A stretch of 64,000 nt of DNA from contig NZ_CP113939.1 in the NCBI RefSeq assembly GCF_029392315.1, forward strand, positions 2,575,792 through 2,639,791, read 5' to 3'. The DNA is from Bifidobacterium sp. ESL0690 (GTDB taxonomy: Bacteria; Actinomycetota; Actinomycetes; Actinomycetales; Bifidobacteriaceae). Below, one piece after another: positions 53,008-63,710 of this stretch (within the stretch, counting starts at the first letter, position 1; each line of letters begins with the position of its first letter). The notes beneath the pieces are model-generated. The model saw only the letters and a list, made by a program, of their open reading frames with translations, was not told where the DNA came from and did no database searches. A program made the translations under genes and the position numbers.

Positions 53008-53016
53008 CCAATCAAT

Positions 53017-53124
53017 AAGACTTCCCGCCCTCGGCCGCATCCAACCAACCGGCCGAGGCGGGAACAACAACCGGGTGCCGGCACGGGACCAACACACCAA
53101 CAACCAACCCCGCGCCGGCACCCA
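53017..53124 (+). terminator. Shared two-hairpin 3' tail, displaced (adhesin 6)
   Basis: The family tail starts here rather than directly after the stop at 52855. CAATAAGACTTCC just before it resembles the end of the coding sequence plus tail in other copies, so the 155 bp look inserted or exchanged. From 53125 to 53447 there is only CA-rich sequence similar to that before adhesin 5. Confidence 0.6.
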
Positions 53125-53447
53125 CACCCACCAACAACCAACACCAGACAACAACACGAAAGGAACCGCCAAACAGCAAACCCCACAACTCCGCGAAAGC
53201 CGGTCGCACCCAGCCGTCACCACAGCCCACATCATCGGACGAACGGAAAACGGCACCTACTCAAAGCCTGCACCACAAACCCGCGCACGCCCAGCCAAAG
53301 GACAGCGGTACCCACCCGACGGCCAGCACCGCCAACCCGCACGCACCCGACCGACGGACGGCACCAACCGTCCCGGCCACCGGACCGTCATGCACAGACC
53401 CAAACCCCTAATACAGGCACACGGGGCCAGCCTTCTATGCCCAAATC

Positions 53448-53731
53448 GCGACACGCCGAAGGACACCGCGGTTTCACTGTGTTTTGAAACCGCGTCAAAT
53501 CCTTCCAAAAGCCCACGAATTGTAAGGCAAAGTAGGACGGCAAACGTTCCACGCGGTTCCCGGCAAAGACGCCAGGAAGCACGATTCGCCGTACAGCCCC
53601 GGATTGAATTTGGGCGTAAGACACCCTAATGTTTAATCAATAGTTTCGGTGTTGTGTGGAAACGCGACGTATTACACAGAGTCGCGTTTTGAAATTTAGA
53701 AGAGTCTGAAGTAATAAAGGGTGGGTACCTT
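53448..53731 (+). promoter_or_regulatory. Shared adhesin promoter/leader repeat, copy 5
   Basis: TTGAAT (53604-53609), 17-bp spacer, TAATGT (53627-53632). In this copy a 9-bp stem CGCGGTTTC/GAAACCGCG (about 53468-53494) near the left end is perfect. Confidence 0.7.
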
Positions 53732-56700
53732 ATGAGCGTCATCAACAGTCTCATCGCACTGACAATGTGCATAGCCACGGGAATCGTACCCCCCCCCCGC
53801 AAAATGAACCGTCACTAAACAACCCGGTCAATTCCGGCACAGCCGCCTCCAGCCAGACCGCCGCCTCCAACTCGTCGGTCGCCCCCACTTCCACTTCCGT
53901 CTCCGCATCATCGTCGATCCAGACCAACGGCTCCCCCGCATCCTCATCCACAACACTCTCCACTTCCACTACCACCGCTCCCACCGGCAACGCCGCCAGT
54001 CAGACCCCAGGCACCACCAACATTCAGGCATCCAACAAACCCGTACAACCGTCGAACGCCAACCAGTCAAAGAACGCCAGCCAAACCCAAGGTTCCGCCC
54101 AACCAACAAAACAACTTAGAAACACCAAGAACACCGCGCTCGACACCACCAAGACCGGCCTCACCCACACCAACGCCGCCGCCACCCCCACAGCCAAACC
54201 CAAAACCCTAGGCACCCTCGCAGCAAAAGACTTCTCCGACGCGTCCAAGACCCTCGCCACATTCCTGCAACGAATGAAATCGGCGTCCCATACCACCGGC
54301 AATAACTACCGAACCACACCGGCCGCCACTCTGCCACACGCCACGGCCACACTGCCCGCCGCGCCCAGCCGAGTCGCTTCCCCGAACCTTGCGTACACCG
54401 GTGCCCCCTCACCCCTCCTGTCACGAAGCGCGCCCAGGGTGAGCATGCGCTCGGGCGGCGGCGTGCGCGTCACCAACTGGGGCATCAGCCCGGACGGGAA
54501 GCTCAGCGGCTACGGCTTCGCCGACCGCATCGACGGGGAAGACACATGGGTCCACATGCGCCTCTGCCCCGCCGGCGTCGACCCCGGTGCCGGCACCAAC
54601 AACATACCCGCCCAATGCTCCGACACGGAGATGCTCACCGATGGCCACACGGGCGGCGTCTACGACCACGACAACTTCGCATGGGGCGGCATCTACAAGC
54701 AATGGGGCCACACGGGACCCGATGGGTCAGACTTCACCAGCGGACATGGCGACTACATCGTCTACGTCTACACCCAAACCTGGGGCGGCTTGAAGACCTC
54801 CGACCCTTACACCGACGACTGCTACACCAACTACTTTGGCGCCAGAACGTATGTCACGATCACCTACAACATGACCGACATGACAGGCGCGTCGAAACCA
54901 GCAGACCAAAGAGTAGAAACCACCAATGGCGAAGGCAGCATCACCCTCGCCGGCGAACCAAGCCACCCCTCATGGCAGATCTTCGACGGATGGTGGTTAG
55001 ACTACTGGAGCGCCTATGACGCCGGACACACTCTGACCTACCCCCAGCGCACCGACGCCACGCACACCGCCACCCCCCACTGGCACACCAGAACCACCAA
55101 AGTCACATTCAACTACAACCTCAACGGCATGCCCGGCGGCACACCCGGATCCCAAGAAATCAACACCACCAACAACGGCGGCTCAATCGCCCTCCAGAAT
55201 CCGCCCTCGCACCCCGACTGGCAGGTCTTCGACGGCTGGACCGTCGACGGCTGGAACAACATGAACGCCGGCCAGACCTACAGCGTCAACGTCCACGACG
55301 AGGGCACCCACACCGTCACCGCACGATGGCACGTCCGCCCCGACACCGTCACCATCAACTACAACGCCAACGGCTCCGGCTGCAGCATGCCCGGCCAGCA
55401 GACCGCCGACAGCGCCAACTACAGCAGCCTGACCCTCGCCGGCACCCCATCATGCCCCGCCCACATCCGCTTCGACGGCTGGACCATCAACTACAACAAC
55501 TACAGCGCCTACAGCACCTTCAACTTCACCCAGCACGCCACCGCCACCTACACCGCCACCGCCCGCACCCACATCAACTACACCACAGCCACCCTGGCCT
55601 ACAACCTCAACGGCCTGCCCGCCACACAACCCGGCAACCAGACCGCCGACACCACCTACGCCGCGGCCAGCATACCCGTCAACGGCGCCCCATCGGGCAT
55701 ACCCGCCTGGGCAGTCTTCGACGGCTGGTACACCAACAACAGCGGCACCGGCACCAACTACGCCAACGCAAGCTACCCCGTAGGCCAGCAGGACGCCGGC
55801 ACCCACACCCTCTACGCCAAATGGCACGCCCTGCCCACCAACGTCACCATCACCTACGACATGGGCACCACAGGATGCGCCAAACCGGCAGACCAGCACC
55901 CCGACAGCACCGGCAAGACCGGCACCGCCACCACCACACTCGCCAACACACCAGCCACCTGCCCCGCCCACACCCACTTCGACGGCTGGACCATCAACCA
56001 CACCGACTACGCCCCCGGCGCCACCTTCACCTACCCCAGGCACTCCACCGACACCTACACCGCCACAGCCAGAGCACACACCATCACCGCACCCACGGGG
56101 CTCGCCGCTACCTACCGGCACAGCGACGACAAGATCGTCCTCACCGGCACCGCAGACGTCCAGTCCGGCGACAAGGTCACCGCCTGCATGACCGAAGGCA
56201 CCGGCGACACCAGCTGCCAACCAGCTGTCACCGCCACCGCCGCCAGCAACGCATGGCAGTGGACCATCACCTTCCCAACCACCGACTACACCGACAGATA
56301 CGGCATCGGACACTCTCACCACTTCACCGCCACCCGCACCAGCCAAGGCACCGACAGCGCCGCCACCGACCTGAAAGGCACCCTGCCCTGGATGACAGTC
56401 AGCTTCGACAAAGGCGACGCCACCGGCACAGCCCCCGGCGACAAGAACGCACTGGTCGACACATCCACCAACAAGGCCTCGCTCACCATCCCCGGCCAAG
56501 GCTCCATGAACGCACCAGCCAACTCATGGTTCAATGGATGGAAATCCGGAACCGTTACCTGGCAGCCCGGCCCCGCCAACATCCCCACCAACACCGCTGG
56601 CGCCACCACCACCGACGGGCACACCACACTCACCCTCACCGCCCAATGGCACACCGTCCAGGCACCCACAGGACTAACCGCCGCCTACCACATCACCGGC

Positions 56701-59700
56701 ACCGTCACCCTCACCGGCACCGCCAACGTCCAGTCGGGCGACAAGGTCACCGCCTGCATGACCGAAGGCACCGGCGACACCGCCTGCCAACCCGCCATCA
56801 CCGCCACCGCCAACAACAGCGGATGGAACTGGACCGTCACCTTCCCGGCCACCGACTACACCACCCGCTACGGATACGGACATCAGCACCACTTCACCGC
56901 CAAACTCACCGAAAACAACGCCGACAGCGCCACCACCGACCTGCAAGGCACCCTGCCCTGGACCACCCTCAGCTTCGACAAGGGCGCCAGCGGCGGCACC
57001 GCACCAGACGCCAAGGACGCCCTGACCGACACCACCGCCAACAAGGCCACATTCACCCTGCCCGACAAAGGCACCATGACCCCGCCCGCGCACGCGTTCC
57101 CCGACTTCACCGGATGGAGCGACGGCACCAGCCTCTGGCAGCCCGGCCCCCGGGACATCCCCACCAACACCACCGGCGCCACCACAACCAACGGGCACAC
57201 CACCCTCACTCTCACCGCACAATGGCACACCGTCCCGGCACCAACCGGCGTCACCGCCCGCTACAGCCACGCGGAGAACCGCGTCTATCTGACCGCCACC
57301 GGCCTCCAGACCGGCGTCACCGACTGGCAGATCCAGGTCAAACCCACCACCGCCACCAGCCACTACCAGTCCACGTCGAACACGTCCACGACCGGTCAGT
57401 CCTCCTACTACGCCAGCTATTTCACGCCCGGGGCCACGTGGACGGCCCAGGCCTGCGCCACCTACACCGACGGTTCCGGCCACAGCGTGACCAGCGACTG
57501 GAGCACCGAGTTCACCGGCGTCCTGCCCTGGATGGATGTCATCCTCAAGCCCGGAGCCGGCACCGGCGCGGACAACGAGGCCAAAAGCCTGGTCGACACC
57601 ACCGCCGGCATGGGCTACCCCACCCTGCCCGGCGCCACCGGCATGACCGCCCCTGCCGGCACCGCGTTCGCCAACCTGTGGACCGCCGACCCGGGCGGGG
57701 CCGGCGACGGCTACATGGGCACCGCCGCCATACCCACCAGCAAGGGAACGCCCGACGGGGCCGCCACCCGCGTCACCCTCTACGCCAAATGGGGGCCGCG
57801 CACCCAGACCCCCGCCTCCGGCGCCTGCGCGGCCGCCGGATGGCGGACATGGGGAACCTCCGCCGGCCGCATAGCCGGCATCGACAGCCAGGGCGACCTC
57901 GGCGACGTCTGCTGGACCGTGGAAGACAGCGTCCTGCGCCTTTCCGGCGGCACCAGCCCCAATGACGATTACACCGACGATGACGATATCCCCTGGAACA
58001 CCGTCAAAAGCAGCATCACCAAGGTCAGCATCGAAGGCGACCTGACCATCACCGGTGATGTCTACAACGACTGCAGCCTCTTCGGCGACATGCCCCAGAT
58101 GACCTCCTTCACCAACAACCACCACCCCGTCACCCTCGACCGCAACACCGGCAACCTGCTCTTCGCAAGCGACAGCAAGCTGGAAAGACTCGACCTGTCC
58201 GGCTGGCACACCGGCACCGAGACCAACCTGCGCCTCGCCTTCTCCGGCCTTAGCAAACTCAAAAACCTGAACCTCGACGGCTGGGACACCGGCAAGATCA
58301 CCAGCATGATCAGGACCTTCTCCGGCAACCCCGCCCTGACCGACCTCGACGTCGCCGACCTGAACACAGGCAACGTCGAAGACATGTACCTCACGTTCGA
58401 CGGCGACACCGCCCTGACCGACCTCGACCTCAGCGGCTGGGACACCGGCAAAACAAGCAGGTTCGGAGGCTGGGCCGGCGGCATGCTACCCAGGGGCCTG
58501 CAACGCCTCCGCCTCGGCCCCGACACCAAACTGGGCGACTACGCCTTCGGCAGCATATCCGCATCCACCACCTGGCACGAGTGGGACTGGCCCAAAGGCC
58601 ACCACCCCAGCGACCTCGGCCTAGTAGGAGCCACGGCCGGGACACCCGGTGACGGCACCCTCTCCACCCTCAAGACACGCGCCGCCTCCGCACACCCCGC
58701 CGGCGTCTACATCCGCGCGGACATCACCCCCACCTGGACCGATCTCACCTACAACCTCAACGGCGGAACCGGCGACACCAGCCTACCCACCCAGATCGGT
58801 GCGGCGGCCACCAGCGCTACGCCCAAGCGCGATGGGCTCGCCATCGACACCACCTTCAAAGTCGGCACCTACACCACTGCCACCCCCACCCACATCACCG
58901 GCAACAAACCACACCAGCTCTTCAACGGCTGGACCATCGACACCGGCAACGTCACCGGCGGCGCGGCCACGGTCAGCAACCACACCATCACCGCGGCCAA
59001 GGGAGCCGGCGGCACCGCCACCGTCACCGCGCAGTGGACCTCGACACCCCAGGCCATGCCCGGCACACCGGCGGTGGCAGTCACCCCGCACACCACGGAC
59101 CAAGGCGGCGTCAATGTGAGCGTGACCGCCAACCTCGATGCGGCCATGCCCGCCATCGGCGCCACCGGCAACGACCCGGCCAAGCCTGCCGTATCCGCCG
59201 GAGGCACGGTCAAGGTCTGCGCCAAACCCAGCAACCAGAACGACGACTTCTACCCGGTGCAGTGCACCTCCAAGACCAGCACCACCGCCGGCAGCCAGAC
59301 CATCACCCCCGACCCGTTCGCCCTGCCCGGCTCACTGACCGGAGGCCAGGCCACCACCTTCCCAGCCCCCGGAGAGGCCTACACGCTGGCGGCCATGTAC
59401 ACGATCACCGACCCCCAGACCCGCAACCAGATCGACTCCACCGCCACCCAGACAGGCGGCGGCCTCGTGAACGGCACCCTGCCCTGGCTCAATGTCGCGT
59501 TCGACACCAACGACTCCCACGGCGGCACCGGCACACCGCCAACCGGCCTCAAGTCGTTCGTCGACACCGCCAGCGGCAAGGCCTGGACCACCCTGCCCAA
59601 CGCGACCGGCACCATGAAACCCGACCACTTCGTCTTCGCCGGATGGACCACCACACCCGCCAACGAGCAACCCGACCAAGACATGAACGACCCCTCCAAT

Positions 59701-60285
59701 CGGAACATCCAACTGCCCGCCACTGTGGGAGTCACGGAGACGCAGACCACCCTGTACGCCGTCTGGCACAAGCTCGCCACACCCACGGTCACCGGCATCA
59801 CACGCGACCATATGACCAACACCGTGACTGTCACCGGCACCGCCACACCATGGACCAGCGAGGACGCCATCACACTCGACCTCACACCGTTGGACGGCCA
59901 GACCGGCCTCACACCCGCCGGAACACGGGTTGTGACCATCAGCCCCACCGACCAGCACGGCGCCATGCTCGCCTACGACGGACACACCGAACACCCATGG
60001 ACGCTGACCCTCACCGCAGATGAACTGCCCAGAGGAGGCAGGTACCGCACCGTCGCTAAGCTGAAAGCCCACGATTACCAATGGCGCGACACCAACGCCG
60101 ACCTCCACGTCTACAGCGAGCCCGACCAGCAGAACCAGCCCGCCATCGACGGCTACTTCCACCACGCGCTCCCCCTGACCGGCGGGCAACGAACCATGCT
60201 GATCATCGCCCTGACCCTCTTGGGAGTGTTCCTCATCGGCATGAGCCAATTGGCCCGCAACCGCCGACGCTGGCACCACCAATAA
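53732..60285 (+). CDS. Giant LPXTG surface protein 7, largest, C10 tract, out of frame
   Basis: The leader MSVINSLIALTMCIATGIV is cut off by the C10 run at 53789-53798; the body is open from 53767 and would give about 2,184 residues if joined. It is longer than its relatives by extra modules: at least five consecutive InlB-type repeats, and the Ig-like block with SGDKVTACMTEGTGDT is present twice. The family-specific domain (RVTNWGISPDGKLSGYGFAD) resembles that of adhesin 2. A DUF285 block with the SMIRTFSGNPALTDL unit, InlB and Ig modules follow, and LPLTGG lies at 60169-60186. The C-terminal third is nearly identical in DNA to adhesin 5. Confidence 0.85.
53789..53798 (+). repeat. C10 homopolymer switch, adhesin 7
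   Basis: Ten cytosines in the same context and phase as the other switch genes. Confidence 0.95.
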
Positions 60286-60286
60286 A

Positions 60287-60388
60287 AGACTTCCCGCCCG
60301 GCCGCATCCAACCAACCGGCCGAGGACGGGAACCAACAGGGTGCCGGCACGGGACCAACACACCAACAACCAACCCCGCGCCGGCACC
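60287..60388 (+). terminator. Shared two-hairpin 3' tail (adhesin 7)
   Basis: Both stems of the family tail are present; the second is again GGGTGCCGGC/GCCGGCACCC. Confidence 0.65.
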
Positions 60389-60501
60389 CACACCCACCAA
60401 CACCAAACAACAAACCCAACCAACGCCAAAGCGCCAACGCACGATCAAACCACGTCCTAGCGCACCGACGCCCGTTTCACAACGCCCAAAATGCCGACTT
60501 C

Positions 60502-60672
60502 ACATCGACATTATCTTCGTCATCGACAAAACTAAAATGTCGAAGATACCTAATATCTATCGCTCAAAACAGCCGTAAATCGTTGCGCCATCAGCAATGT
60601 CGAAGATAATGTCGATGACGAAGATAAATGTCTATGATACAATGTCGATGACGAAGATAAATGTCGAAGAAG
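60502..60672 (+). promoter_or_regulatory. Operator-like repeat array before the AlbA_2 gene
   Basis: The unit ATGTCGATGACGAAGATAA occurs twice on the plus strand (about 60610-60628 and 60643-60661) and once on the minus strand (about 60506-60526). Shorter ATGTCGAAGATA forms lie near 60537 and 60597, and another partial copy overlaps the gene start. The array suggests autoregulation by the encoded protein. Confidence 0.65.
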
Positions 60673-60678
60673 GCGACG

Positions 60679-62397
60679 ATGACGATTCTGAACGAGCCCT
60701 TGGCCAAGGCGATCCAACGGCTGAGATCGCAGCGGACCGACGACGCGGACTACGAGGCGAAAGCCTGCGCGCACGGCCTGAGCGCCAGCGTGTGGGACAC
60801 CGTGAGCTCGTTCGCCAATTCATTCGGCGGCATCCTGCTGCTCGGGTTGGATGAATCAAGCGGGTTCGCGCCGGCGCAAGGCTTCGATATCAACAAAGTC
60901 CGCGACCAGTTCGTCGAAGGCATGGGAGATGGCGGCAGTGACGGAATCAGACTCACCAACCCGCCCACCTATCGTATGCGTCGCGAAACCGTCGACGGCC
61001 GGCAAATTCTCGTGGTAACCATCTTCGCCAACGATATCGGCAAGAAGCCCTGCTACGTGACGGCAAAAGGTGTCGAGAACGGCAGTTACAAACGCGTTGA
61101 CGACAAAGACATCCGCCTTTCGTCCGCCGAGATATACGAGTATCGGCACCAGCTCACGCCAAGCTATGCCGACATGGAGGTCGTGCCCGGCTGTGACGCC
61201 ACCGATCTGGACGATCAGCAGTTACGGCTCATCTTTGCCGCGAAGAAGAACTCCCGGGCGCTTTACGGGGCGAAAACGAAACAGCAGAAACTCGCCAGAC
61301 TCGACATCACCGACAAAAAAGGCGAGGTTCTGCTCGGCGGTCTGCTCGCGACGGGGCAATTCCCGCAGCAGTTCTTCCCGCGGCTCATCATCGACGTAGC
61401 GGCCCACCCTGGCGATACCAAATCCGAGCCGGGCAAGTTGCGTTTCCTCGACCGCGCGCAATGCGACGGACCAATCCCGGTCATGCTCGACACGGCTCTG
61501 CAGGCGGTGCGCCGCAACCTGCGGACATACTCATTCGTCCAGGGCATCGGACGCACCGACGAACTCGAAATACCCGAGGAAGTGCTGCGCGAGGTGCTCG
61601 CCAACGCCGTGGTGCACCGCGAATACCACCAATATTTCCGCGGCCAGCCGGTCAGCGTCGACATCTACCCGAACCGTGTCGAGGTAAGCAACCCCGGCGG
61701 GCTTTGGGGCGGGGCAACCACGGAAAACCTTGCGGACGGCACCTCACGCTGCCGCAACGCCGCGCTCATCGTCCTGGTACGCGACGCCCCGATTCCCGGG
61801 GAAGGCACGGCGACGACCGTAGAGGGGCAAGGCTCCGGCATCCCCTTCGTGCTGCGCCAATTGGAGCAACGAGGCCTGCCCAAACCCACGTTCCGCGCCA
61901 CCGCCGACCAGTTCACCGTCATTCTGTGGCGCGCAGACCCAGCGTTGCCGCCCTTACTCTTAGGATACTCAGGGCCCTCAGGACAATCCGCGAGCGCAGG
62001 TTCTGCGGACCTTTCAGTCTCTTCAAGCTCTGCGGACCCTGCGGCCTCTTCAGCCTCTTCAGTTTCCACCGCCCACACAAGCCAAGAACCGCACGCCGGC
62101 TCTTCACCGACGAGCAAACCAAGCGGAAACCCCCGAATTTTCAAGGCCCGCACAGCTCACAAGGCTCGCACGAACGGAAGAGGCCCGGCAAGCCAAGTCA
62201 AGGAAGAGACTCTGGCAGCCATCTACGAGGCCATGCCGTCGGGCGCCGCGATCACCGCCCGTGAGCTCGCACAACGAACCAGAAAATCCTCCAAGACCGT
62301 GCAGCGCGCGCTCAAGACACTCATCGCCGCGGGGCAGGTGCAAGCCATCGGAAAGCCAAAAAGCCGCACAAGGGCATATATAAAGACCGAACGGTAA
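60679..62397 (+). CDS. AlbA_2 / COG2865-type transcriptional regulator
   Basis: A 572-residue putative regulator. The AlbA_2 DNA-binding domain is seen early (EAKACAHGLSASVWDTVSSFANSFGGILLLG), and an ATP-binding (HATPase_c_4-like) segment follows at about 290-420 with EVLANAVVHREY and RVEVSNPGGLWGG. After a Ser/Ala-rich linker, a winged-helix domain (about 520-560, TARELAQRTRKSSKTVQRALKTL in outline) ends the protein. I chose the ATG at 60679, with AGAAGG five bases upstream; an ATG at 60661 is inside the operator array. Proteins of this type are often autoregulators near toxin-antitoxin or defence genes. It stands alone after adhesin 7. Confidence 0.82.
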   Translation: MTILNEPLAKAIQRLRSQRTDDADYEAKACAHGLSASVWDTVSSFANSFGGILLLGLDESSGFAPAQGFDINKVRDQFVEGMGDGGSDGIRLTNPPTYRMRRETVDGRQILVVTIFANDIGKKPCYVTAKGVENGSYKRVDDKDIRLSSAEIYEYRHQLTPSYADMEVVPGCDATDLDDQQLRLIFAAKKNSRALYGAKTKQQKLARLDITDKKGEVLLGGLLATGQFPQQFFPRLIIDVAAHPGDTKSEPGKLRFLDRAQCDGPIPVMLDTALQAVRRNLRTYSFVQGIGRTDELEIPEEVLREVLANAVVHREYHQYFRGQPVSVDIYPNRVEVSNPGGLWGGATTENLADGTSRCRNAALIVLVRDAPIPGEGTATTVEGQGSGIPFVLRQLEQRGLPKPTFRATADQFTVILWRADPALPPLLLGYSGPSGQSASAGSADLSVSSSSADPAASSASSVSTAHTSQEPHAGSSPTSKPSGNPRIFKARTAHKARTNGRGPASQVKEETLAAIYEAMPSGAAITARELAQRTRKSSKTVQRALKTLIAAGQVQAIGKPKSRTRAYIKTER

Positions 62398-62490
62398 AGA
62401 AGATACAGACCAGAACCAAACAGATACAATCAGACCGACTGAAAACAGTGGTGTCACGCTTCTAACTTGAACTCAGGAAATCACATAAAC

Positions 62491-62508
62491 TGTATTTTGT
62501 ATGATACA
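62491..62508 (+). promoter_or_regulatory. Operator/promoter of higBA
   Basis: TGTAT and ATACA arms enclose a candidate -10 TATGAT (62500-62505). Transcription from it would start only a few bases before the ATG at 62517, so the message may be nearly leaderless. No ribosome site precedes the ATG. Confidence 0.5.
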
Positions 62509-62516
62509 CTTCTTAC

Positions 62517-62834
62517 ATGAACGTCATCACGACCGACACCTTTGACACATGGCTTGACAAGCTTCCAAACCAACGCGCCAAAGATAAAATCTATTTCTGG
62601 ATCCAACGTATCCAGTACAACGGTGCAATCACCGGAGACACCAAGAGCGTGAAAGACGGCGTAAACGAATGTCGTTTCCACACAGGTGCAGGCTACCGTG
62701 TCTACTATGCCAAACAAGGTTCAGAGATAATTTTGCTCCTAGCCGGCGGCGACAAAAGCACGCAGCGACGTGACATCGAAAAGGCCAAGGCAATGCAAAA
62801 GGAATGGAGCCGGAAAACACAACACCGCAAATAG
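62517..62834 (+). CDS. HigB-type RelE/ParE-family toxin
   Basis: A 105-residue protein with the layout of the Gp49/HigB-like addiction module killer proteins: TFDTWLDKLPNQRAKDKI, then GVNECRFHTGAGYRVYYA and IILLLAGGDKSTQRRDIEKA. Members of this group cleave mRNA at the ribosome. The conserved R-x-Y-Y-A strand and the GGDKSTQ loop are present and the length is normal. It precedes its antitoxin, the usual higBA order, with 84 bp between them. Confidence 0.85.
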   Translation: MNVITTDTFDTWLDKLPNQRAKDKIYFWIQRIQYNGAITGDTKSVKDGVNECRFHTGAGYRVYYAKQGSEIILLLAGGDKSTQRRDIEKAKAMQKEWSRKTQHRK

Positions 62835-62918
62835 ACGTCCATAAGTGAAAACGACCATCGCAAACCGTTACACCCATTTAAAACATATCCACAAGTAACA
62901 ACCGATTCGGGAAAGACC

Positions 62919-63239
62919 ATGACTAACTTCAAGCAATTCGACATCTCAGACCACCTCAAAACACAAGAGGACATCGACCACTACATCAACGACGCTTTCG
63001 AGGAAATCGACAACGTCGAGGACGACAAGGAGGCAACGGGTCTGGTACTCGAGACCCTTCGGACTGCCGCCACGGCCGAACGAAAGATGAGTGCGATCGC
63101 ACGCCGCGCAGACGTCGGTCGGGAAAGTCTCTACCACTCATTGAACAAGGACGCGAACCCCTCGTTCCGTACCATCCTGAGCGCCATCAGGGAACTCGGC
63201 GGAAACCTCAGGATAACACCGCGGAAGGCAGTGGCATAG
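62919..63239 (+). CDS. HigA-type antitoxin (addiction module antidote)
   Basis: A 106-residue protein with the antidote-family start (DISDHLKTQEDIDHYINDAFEE) and a helix-turn-helix (MSAIARRADVGRESLYHSLNKD, about 55-77), ending in SFRTILSAIRELGGNL. It should bind the toxin and repress the operon through the dyad upstream of higB. GGAAAG precedes the ATG by a few bases. Confidence 0.85.
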   Translation: MTNFKQFDISDHLKTQEDIDHYINDAFEEIDNVEDDKEATGLVLETLRTAATAERKMSAIARRADVGRESLYHSLNKDANPSFRTILSAIRELGGNLRITPRKAVA

Positions 63240-63283
63240 ATTCACTATCCAAGCAAACGATAAAAGTAGCTCACCAACAAATC

Positions 63284-63640
63284 TTGACTCCCAACCACAT
63301 CGCAGACGTCGCCCACATCGACATTTATCTTCGTCATCGACTGCAATACGGGCGAGATATCTCGCTGCACGAGCTCATCGAAAAATCGCATGATCCCAAA
63401 GGGCCATGGTCCAAGTTCCACGACAAAAACAAGCGCCACGTCGTCATTCCGCAAAAAGATATGAGGGACTATGCCAGCAAGACGCCTATTCTGAAGTCCA
63501 CGAGCTACGGCATTCCGATGCAGGACGACGCCGAATACACGCCAGAAGGCATACCGATTCTCGAACGTCAGTACGACGATTACGAAAAGGGGCCGGACAT
63601 CGATCCCATCACGTTGAAACCCATCGTCAACGAGAAATAA
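63284..63640 (+). pseudogene. Gene fragment, possibly of a Panacea (DUF4065/SocA-like) protein
   Basis: An open frame of 118 codons without a good ATG or ribosome site; its first possible start is a TTG. The part from ISLHELIEKSHDPKGPWSKF onward recalls the C-terminal half of Panacea-domain antitoxins (a H-x4-PW pattern and a later Ile-rich helix), then a Pro/Asp-rich tail. The first residues (AHIDIYLRHR) are encoded by a minus-strand copy of the AlbA_2-associated operator motif. It may be the end of a gene whose start was replaced. Confidence 0.35.
63316..63344 (-). promoter_or_regulatory. Minus-strand copy of the AlbA_2-associated motif
   Basis: On the minus strand this reads GTCGATGACGAAGATAAATG and on into TCGATG, matching the units at 60610-60661 over about 25 bases. 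Confidence 0.6.
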
Positions 63641-63710
63641 CAGATCAATAAAATAGCCGGGCCACTTAAAAGTTATCGAGGTTCTGGCGACCGTGCCCTC
63701 ATAAGCAAAA

